From NCBI RefSeq assembly GCF_000208745.1, contig NC_030858.1:28501016-28565015 (forward strand): a DNA stretch of 64,000 nucleotides. Direction: 5' to 3'. Below the pieces are notes generated by a model, which was not told the origin of the DNA, ran no database searches, and saw only the letters and a program-made list of their open reading frames with translations. Numbering within the stretch: the first letter of the stretch is position 1; the number at the start of each line of letters is the position of its first letter. Positions 58,559-64,000 of this stretch are shown here, one piece after another. The position numbers and the translations under genes are program-made. This DNA is from Theobroma cacao. Taxonomy: Eukaryota; Streptophyta; Magnoliopsida; Malvales; Malvaceae.

Positions 58559-60101
58559 TTAATTTGTAGCTTTCCCATTATCTTTTTGCTTCGCTTCAAC
58601 TTCTTTCTCAATAATTACCTCATCATCATCCACATGCTTCTTTGAAGATTCAATTGATTTTTCACTCACCCTTTCAACTTCTTTTCCACTCCTAAGGGTA
58701 ATAGCATGACAATGCTCCTTACCTTTGGGATTGACTTGTGTGTCACACGGTAAGGCACCTTGAAGTTTATTGTTGATGGAATTCACAAGTTATCCCATTT
58801 GGGTCTCAAGATATCTTAATAAGGCTCCATAGCTTTGAATTATAGCATCATTCTTTGATATATATTGCAAAAGAAGTTCTTCCACTTGGGGTTTTTTTTC
58901 AGGAATTGGTGATTTAGCTTGTTGTTGCAAACTAAAAGGCATGATGGGTTTTTGATTTGAAGGCCTAGGATTATTATTCCATAAAAAATTTGTGTGGTTT
59001 CTCCAACTAGGATTATCTATATTAGAATATAGATTATTTTACTGCCTATTAAAGTTTCCCACAAATTGGACTGATTCAGAATTGTATGGACATGGATCAC
59101 TTAAATGGCCAGCTCCACACATCTTATAAACTGTAAATGAATTTTGAAAAACATGAACTCTCAATGTATCAAACTTTTTAGAAAGTGCAGCCACTTGTGC
59201 AGCTACATGTGCAATTAAGGAGCAAGTGCATCAATTTCATAGGCTCCAACAACTTTTATCGGACCAAACCTTTCTAAAGGCCATTGGTAATTATTTAAGG
59301 TCATCTTTTCCAATAGATTATAAGCATCTGTAGCATTCTTACCAATTAATGCCCCACTAGTGGCAACATCAATTATGGATTTTATTGAACCAACTAGCTC
59401 ATTGTAAAATGTCTGAACTTGCAACCAATCAGGAATTCCATGATGTGGACATCTTTTCAGTAGTTCTTTAAATCTCTTCCAAGCTTCATACAAAGATTCA
59501 CCTTCAAATTGTGTGAATGAGGTTATATCATTCCTCATCTTTGCAGTCTTGGTAGGCAAAAAGAATTTTGCTAGAACCTTTTTAGCCAAGTCCTCTCATG
59601 TAGTAATAAACCCATTGGGCAATGAATTGAGCCAACTCTTTGCTTTATCCCTCAAAGAAAACGAAAACAGTTTGAATCTAATAGCATCATCAATTACTAC
59701 ATTATATTTGAAAGTATCGTAAATTTTTGAAAATTCATCAAATGAGAATTAGGATCATCACGAGGTAACCCACCAAATTGGACTAAAGACTGAATCATCT
59801 GAATGTAAGCTGGCTTAATTTCAAAATTATTTGCATTAATGGAAGGTCTTCTAATGCTTTGGTGTAAACCTTGCAAAAGAGGAACAGCATAATCCCATAG
59901 TGCTTTATTTTCTTCAAGAACTAGATTAATGGCACTGTTGCCATAGTTGTTGTTATCCTCAGCCATTGTCTGATTTAAAGTTGCAACTTGCAAATTCTCC
60001 CTTCGACATCTTCTAAAAGTTCTTTCTATCTCATGATCAAAAGGAATACAATTCAAGTTATTTCTTCTTTGCATACAATGACCAAATGTATCTGCAAGCA
60101 A
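58559..60101 (-). pseudogene. Athila-type gag, frameshifted
   Basis: The - strand encodes ALWDYAVPLLQGLHQSIRRP, FEIKPAYIQMIQSLVQFGGL and PRDDPNSHLMNFQKF (59697-59900), then after a frameshift AKSWLNSLPNGFITT and the retrotransposon gag core (59215-59589: AKMRNDITSFTQFEGESLYE, RFKELLKRCPHHGIPDWLQV), then the region of the zinc knuckle near 59080-59130 (CGAGHLSDPC). The knuckle lacks its first Cys, which is Tyr. Gag forms the particle that packages element RNA. Frameshifts and stops make it nonfunctional. Confidence 0.85.
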
Positions 60102-60187
60102 ACAAAAACTAATATTAAAACAATAAAAATAAAATTTGAAATAAGACTAAATTGTTTGATATTAATAATAGTAAAAATTTTAGAAAC

Positions 60188-60208
60188 AACTCCCAGTAAA
60201 CGGCACCA
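60188..60208 (-). other. Primer-binding site of the Athila-like element
   Basis: TGGTGCCGTTTACTGGGAGTT on the - strand follows the 5' LTR after six bases; Athila/Tat elements have TGGCGCCGTTGCCGGGGA here, usually assigned to tRNA-Asp. Confidence 0.7.
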
Positions 60209-60214
60209 AAAACT

Positions 60215-61650
60215 TGTCAATTAAATTTCTACCTACACAAGTATGCGCATCGAAAAAATAAAATAACGATAAGTAGAGTATCAATCCCACAGAAAATTGA
60301 TCTAAAATTTTACTAAGTACTAAAATTATAACAATTTAATCTTATCCAAACTATCAAAATTAATTAACTAACTAAAACTAATTAACCAAAATTTAAACTA
60401 AAAAAAAATTAAAGTAATAATAACTTGAGTAAAAATCAAATTAAACAAGCTTAGGATTACAATATCCCTCACAATTCATCTAAATCTTAGCTCTCTTCCT
60501 TAACTTATTTCAATAGGTTGAATTGCTAAGCTAGAGTTCTCAATTATTTATAAGAGTCTCTCAACTCGTCTTATAAAAATATATATTTTAATCAAAACAC
60601 TATATCCCTACGTAAATTGAAATTAAAATAGACTCATTAAGTTTAGGCTCTAACCTAGCTATATATGGCTTATAGGTATATCCCTATCCTATACGCAAAT
60701 CAATTAATATGATCATATGCTACCCGAATTTTAGTCTACACTAAACTCCATTTCCTAAGTTTGTTTAGGTTCCTAAATTAATTTAATTGGTCATCAGGCA
60801 ATTAAAAGCATTAAGAATAAATTGGAATAAATAATTCAATTCCATTGAAAATAAGTAAAAAAGAGATTAAAAATTTAGAATACATGTGAGTTCAATTGCA
60901 ATACTAGAAAAATAAATTTAACTACTCATAATTGTAAAGATAAATGAAAATATGTGAAGTTTAACCATTAAGAGTAACAAGAAAAATAAAAGCTAAGGAA
61001 GAAAACAAAATAAATATTTGCAGCATTGCTCTCCAAATTTCAACCTCAACTTTTAGCTTGTTGAATTTCTTAGGGTTGTCTCCTAATGTCTCTTAAAATA
61101 TCCTATTTATACTAACAATCTTAACCTAATATTACCTAAGTTAACCTATTGATTCTAATTTTTGGCCTTAAAAGTGTAATGAGGCCCAAACATCAAATAT
61201 CATCCTCAAAATTTCTATTCCTGTAGCATTTCACTTAATTGTCTTACGATGTAATTTTCTTTATCTTCAAAGCAGAACTAAGAAAGGTAATCTTCATGAA
61301 AGTTATAGCTTTGTCTATTAGCTTTCCAATGGTGTAAGAGTCACATCATTTGGACTTCTGTAGCGAGAGTTATGGGCAAAATACCAAAGGATATGCAAGT
61401 AGAATTTTGAGTCCTTCAAACATCTTCCTTTTCAAAATTAAGCCTAATTTCCTTAAATCCTAAAAAAGTATAAAAACTAATAAATAATGGCCAATTTAAA
61501 ATAAATAAACAAAAAATTAAAACAACTCACTAAAATTAAATTGATTATGAAAACAACTAAAAATAACTAAATTATAATTAAAAATTAAAGACTTAGCTAA
61601 TATTTAATAATAAAATTGGGCTAAAATAATTTTATAAAATAAAATTATCA
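60215..61650 (-). repeat. 5' LTR of the Athila-like element
   Basis: 1436 bases, TG...CA as read on the + strand, partner of 51215-52635; TATGG follows at 61651-61655. Confidence 0.88.
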
Positions 61651-61655
61651 TATGG

Positions 61656-62000
61656 TAGCATCTTTTTTATTATTATTATTTTTAAAAGGTCAAGTGATTT
61701 TATTTCAATGGAGTGCTAAATAGTTTCTAACTCCATCCAAATTTACAACTCATGAACCATGTTACCAAAAATCATTCACTTGGCTAAACTTCAAACCCAA
61801 CAATACATGAAGTTAGGTCAACCAAGCACTTACAAGTGGAGACAAGAATATAACTAGGACAATTCCAACAACACACAATCAAAACAAAGGCATGGCATTC
61901 ATGAAAACTAAGCACAATAGAAAAATGCCACACTATACAGACTAAACATAGCAACATACCAGATAAAGCATTTACATATAGGACTTACAAAAAACCATAT
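61656..62000. other. Spacer of unknown origin
   Basis: About 345 bases between the Athila target duplication and the next LTR. A-rich with CAACA and ACAA phrases; I see no gene or repeat signature. Confidence 0.4.
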
Positions 62001-62474
62001 TGTCCCTATAGTGGTAGCTATTACTCCATTTTCATTTTTTAGAATAGTCTTGAATTGTAGTTTGATTAAGATAGTTTAATTTTAAGTAAACTAGAATCCT
62101 TGTTAAGATAGTCTTTAAATCTAGTTAGACTTGAACAACATATCCTAATTGTATTAGGATAAGATTATTGTACTTGGCCCCTATAAAAGAATTTTATGGG
62201 GTTAAAGAATAGTGATCATCTAGATTTAGAAAGAGTGATTTTGGTGTACGTGGGATAAGGGTTGTGAATGTGAAACTGTTCTTATAATCTCTTTATTTTT
62301 TTTCTTAGTGAATCTTTCTTTGTTGTTGTGCTAGTGGACATAGGTTATCAAAAGACTGAACCACGTAAATTCTTTGGTTCTTATTGGTGTGCTTGATTTC
62401 TTTCTTTCTTTATTCATTTGATTGAGTAAGATCTTGGGCAACTCTTTAGAGATAATTTTACAATTTTCACAACA
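62001..62474 (+). repeat. 5' LTR of the copia element
   Basis: TGTCCC...CACAACA, with TATAAAA at 62182-62188 followed by 'gaattttatgg' as core promoter. The start is set from the first TG before conserved LTR text and may be off by a few bases. Confidence 0.6.
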
Positions 62475-62477
62475 AAC

Positions 62478-62489
62478 TGGTATCAGAGC
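62478..62489 (+). other. Primer-binding site TGGTATCAGAGC
   Basis: Exact match to the common plant copia primer site complementary to initiator tRNA-Met, three bases after the LTR end. Confidence 0.9.
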
Positions 62490-62520
62490 TTCAAGGTCTT
62501 AAGTCAATTTGAATCTCACT

Positions 62521-63930
62521 ATGGCAACTTTATTGACCAAATATGAGATTGAAAAGTTTAATGAAAAAAACGATTTCAGCCTATGGCATGTTAAGATGCA
62601 CGCGTTGCTAGTGCAATAAGGACTATTGAAGGCATTGAAGGGAAAATAGCATCTTCTTTCGAATTTATCTGATGGTGAGAAAGATGACCTTATGGAGAAA
62701 GCACATAATGTTATTCTCCTCGCTTTATCTGATGAGGTACTAAGAGTAGTCACGAATGAATAATCGACTGTTGCAGTGTGGCTTAAACTCAAAAGTATTT
62801 ATATGACCAAATCCCTAACGAATCGATTTTATATGAAGCAATGATTGTATAATGTCAATGAGTGAAGGTACGTTCATTAATACTCACATTGATGAATTTA
62901 ATATAGTCATTCTTGATTTAAAGAATATTGATGTTAAAATTGAAGATGAAGATCTAACCCTAATTTTTCTATATTATTTACTTCTATCGTATGAAAATTT
63001 CATGGATACTATGTTATATGGCCAAGACACTCTCAATTTTGAGGATGTGAGAGCATATTTAAATTCCAAGGAATTGAAGAAGAAAGTTGGTGGTATCTGG
63101 AATAACAATCAAGCAGAAGGCTTGATAGTGAATAGAGGAAGAGGTAAAGATAAGGGCTTAGACAGAAAAGGTAAATCTAGATTCTAATCTAGATTAAGAG
63201 GGAAAACTTGCTGCTATTGTGGTAAAAAAGGTCACTTTCATCAAGACTGTATCAAATTCAAGGGCGATGAAAAGATCAACAAGCTTGAAAATACTACAAA
63301 CGTAGTTGAAGATGATTTTGATACTTTTGAGGAAGCTGATAGTGTTCTTACAGTTACTAATGGTAACTTAAAGGATATATGGATCTTAGATTCGGCTTAT
63401 TGCTTCCACATTTTTTCTAGGTGTGATTGGTTTACAACTTATCAATTTGTTGATATGGGCATTGTATAATTAGGAGATGATTTCTTTTTCTCAGTTGTTG
63501 AGATTGGCAAAATTCGAATCAAGATGTTTGATGGTATAGTAAGGATACTTGAGGTGAAACATGTACTTGACATGAAAAAGAATTTGATACCATTGAGTTT
63601 GTTAAATAAGAAGGGTTACAAATATGGTGGCCAAGATGGCACCTTGAATGTATCTAAAAGAGCTTTAACTATCATGAAAGGTAAGTTATCCGGTGACTTT
63701 TATCGTCTAGTGGGAAGCGCAATTATTGGAACTACTTCTGTAGTTTCATCCCATGATCCTCATGATGATGTTACACATTTAAAGCATACAAGATTGGGTC
63801 ATACAAGTGAGAAGGGAATGACGGAATTCAGTAAGCGTGGATTACTGTGTGGTCAAAAGACTGGAAAGCTAAATTTCTGTAAGCATTGTATCTATGGCAA
63901 ACAACATCGAGTGAAATTTAGCACTAGTAC
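62521..63930 (+). pseudogene. Copia gag-pol polyprotein, truncated and with stops
   Basis: Starting at ATG 62521: gag MATLLTKYEIEKFNEKNDFS then LWHVKMHALLVQ followed by a stop; the gag core continues through HIDEFNIVILDLKNIDVKIE and DVRAYLNSKELKKKV (62852-63187), the zinc knuckle CCYCGKKGHFHQDC (CX2CX4HX4C intact, 63210-63250), protease ILDSAYCFHIF (63388-63420, where the family has DSG) and the GAG-pre-integrase domain LKHTRLGHTSEKGMTEF and LNFCKHCIYGKQHRVKF (63780-63915). At least three in-frame stops and one frameshift disable it. Reverse transcriptase and RNase H are not in the window. Confidence 0.87.
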
Positions 63931-63952
63931 TGTAGACACCCATATTTATCCC

Positions 63953-64000
<48 letters not shown>
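63930..64000 (+). repeat. Probable LTR start and TA microsatellite at the window edge
   Basis: TGTAGACACCCATATTTATCC breaks the copia reading frame at 63930 and looks like the opening of another LTR; from about 63954 to the end the sequence is an uninterrupted TA repeat. The element identity cannot be judged from so little. Confidence 0.45.

Larger units (their letters stand above)
51215..61650 (-). mobile_element. Athila-like Ty3/gypsy element with large internal deletion
   Basis: LTRs of 1421 and 1436 bases (51215-52635, 60215-61650) bracket the element and TATGG flanks it exactly (51210-51214 and 61651-61655). In element sense (- strand) the LTR starts TGATAATT and ends TTGACA. The primer site at 60188-60208 reads TGGTGCCGTTTACTGGGAGTT, a decayed form of the TGGCGCCGTTGCCGGGGA site of Athila/Tat elements, and the polypurine tract TTTGGGGGTG lies at 52636-52645. 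Coding remnants are gag, protease and the integrase C-terminus only; reverse transcriptase, RNase H and most of integrase are gone. A solo LTR (54087-57026) interrupts the long noncoding 3' region. The LTRs differ at about one base in eight over the first 90, so the insertion is old. Confidence 0.9.
62001..63930 (+). mobile_element. Ty1/copia element, 5' part (Tork/TNT1-like), cut off
   Basis: A 5' LTR (62001-62474) is followed by the primer site TGGTATCAGAGC at 62478-62489 (initiator tRNA-Met type) and a gag-pol remnant that stops at 63930 inside the GAG-pre-integrase/integrase junction. There another LTR-like start (TGTAGACACCCA) and a long TA run begin, so the 3' half is either displaced beyond the window or lost. 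Confidence 0.8.

Overview
The window is nuclear DNA from a flowering plant, almost certainly a eudicot. It is very AT-rich, its two real genes have GT-AG introns and plant-specific protein families, and most of the rest is layered plant transposons (Ty1/copia, Athila-like and chromovirus-like Ty3/gypsy, CACTA, hAT, L1-type LINE, MITE). I cannot name the species. There is no bacterial, organellar, rRNA, tRNA or CRISPR content that I can support.

Two host genes are present. ZTP29, a ZIP-family zinc transporter, lies on the + strand at 6277-13281 with 12 coding exons that splice exactly into a 276-residue protein. A WIP-domain C2H2 zinc-finger transcription factor lies on the - strand at 46707-49041 with two exons and 344 residues. 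The pair is convergent. From memory, the Arabidopsis neighbours AT3G20870 (ZTP29) and AT3G20880 (WIP4) are the same pair, so this looks like conserved gene order stretched by about 33 kb of transposons; this supports naming the zinc-finger gene WIP4.

Layout. 1-3643: 3' end of a copia element whose LTR start is split by an Athila-type LTR (823-2424). 3644-6276: AT-rich DNA, then the ZTP29 promoter. 6277-13281: ZTP29. 13282-15675: 3' flank. 15676-23727: a decayed CACTA element on the - strand. 23728-25622: a copia LTR. 25975-26597: a junk junction of a tnp2 scrap and an Athila LTR scrap. 26598-34399: a second decayed CACTA element on the + strand, split by a complete solo LTR (26767-29324) and carrying a MITE (31166-31893). 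34405-35040: LINE scrap. 35144-39536: a complete but defective copia element on the - strand with 279-bp LTRs. 39917-42520: LINE scrap split by a hAT element (40652-42035). 42520-44765: nothing coding. 44765-46310: LINE scrap. 46707-49041: WIP gene. 51215-61650: a 10.4-kb Athila-like element on the - strand, itself split by a second solo LTR (54087-57026). 62001-63929: 5' part of a copia element cut off by another LTR start and a TA repeat that runs off the window.

The most useful reading is the nesting order, because four insertions keep exact and one near-exact target-site duplications: TATGG for the Athila element, TGTAG and GTTCG for the two solo LTRs, AAAAT for the copia element, and GATAAAAT/GATATAAT for the hAT element. 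No element looks able to move by itself. Three single N bases (21882, 31355, 41264) sit between near-identical direct repeats and look like unmerged contig ends, so those short duplications are probably assembly artefacts. I found no convincing undescribed system; the items of most interest are the conserved gene pair, the deletion-fusion elements and the nested insertions.
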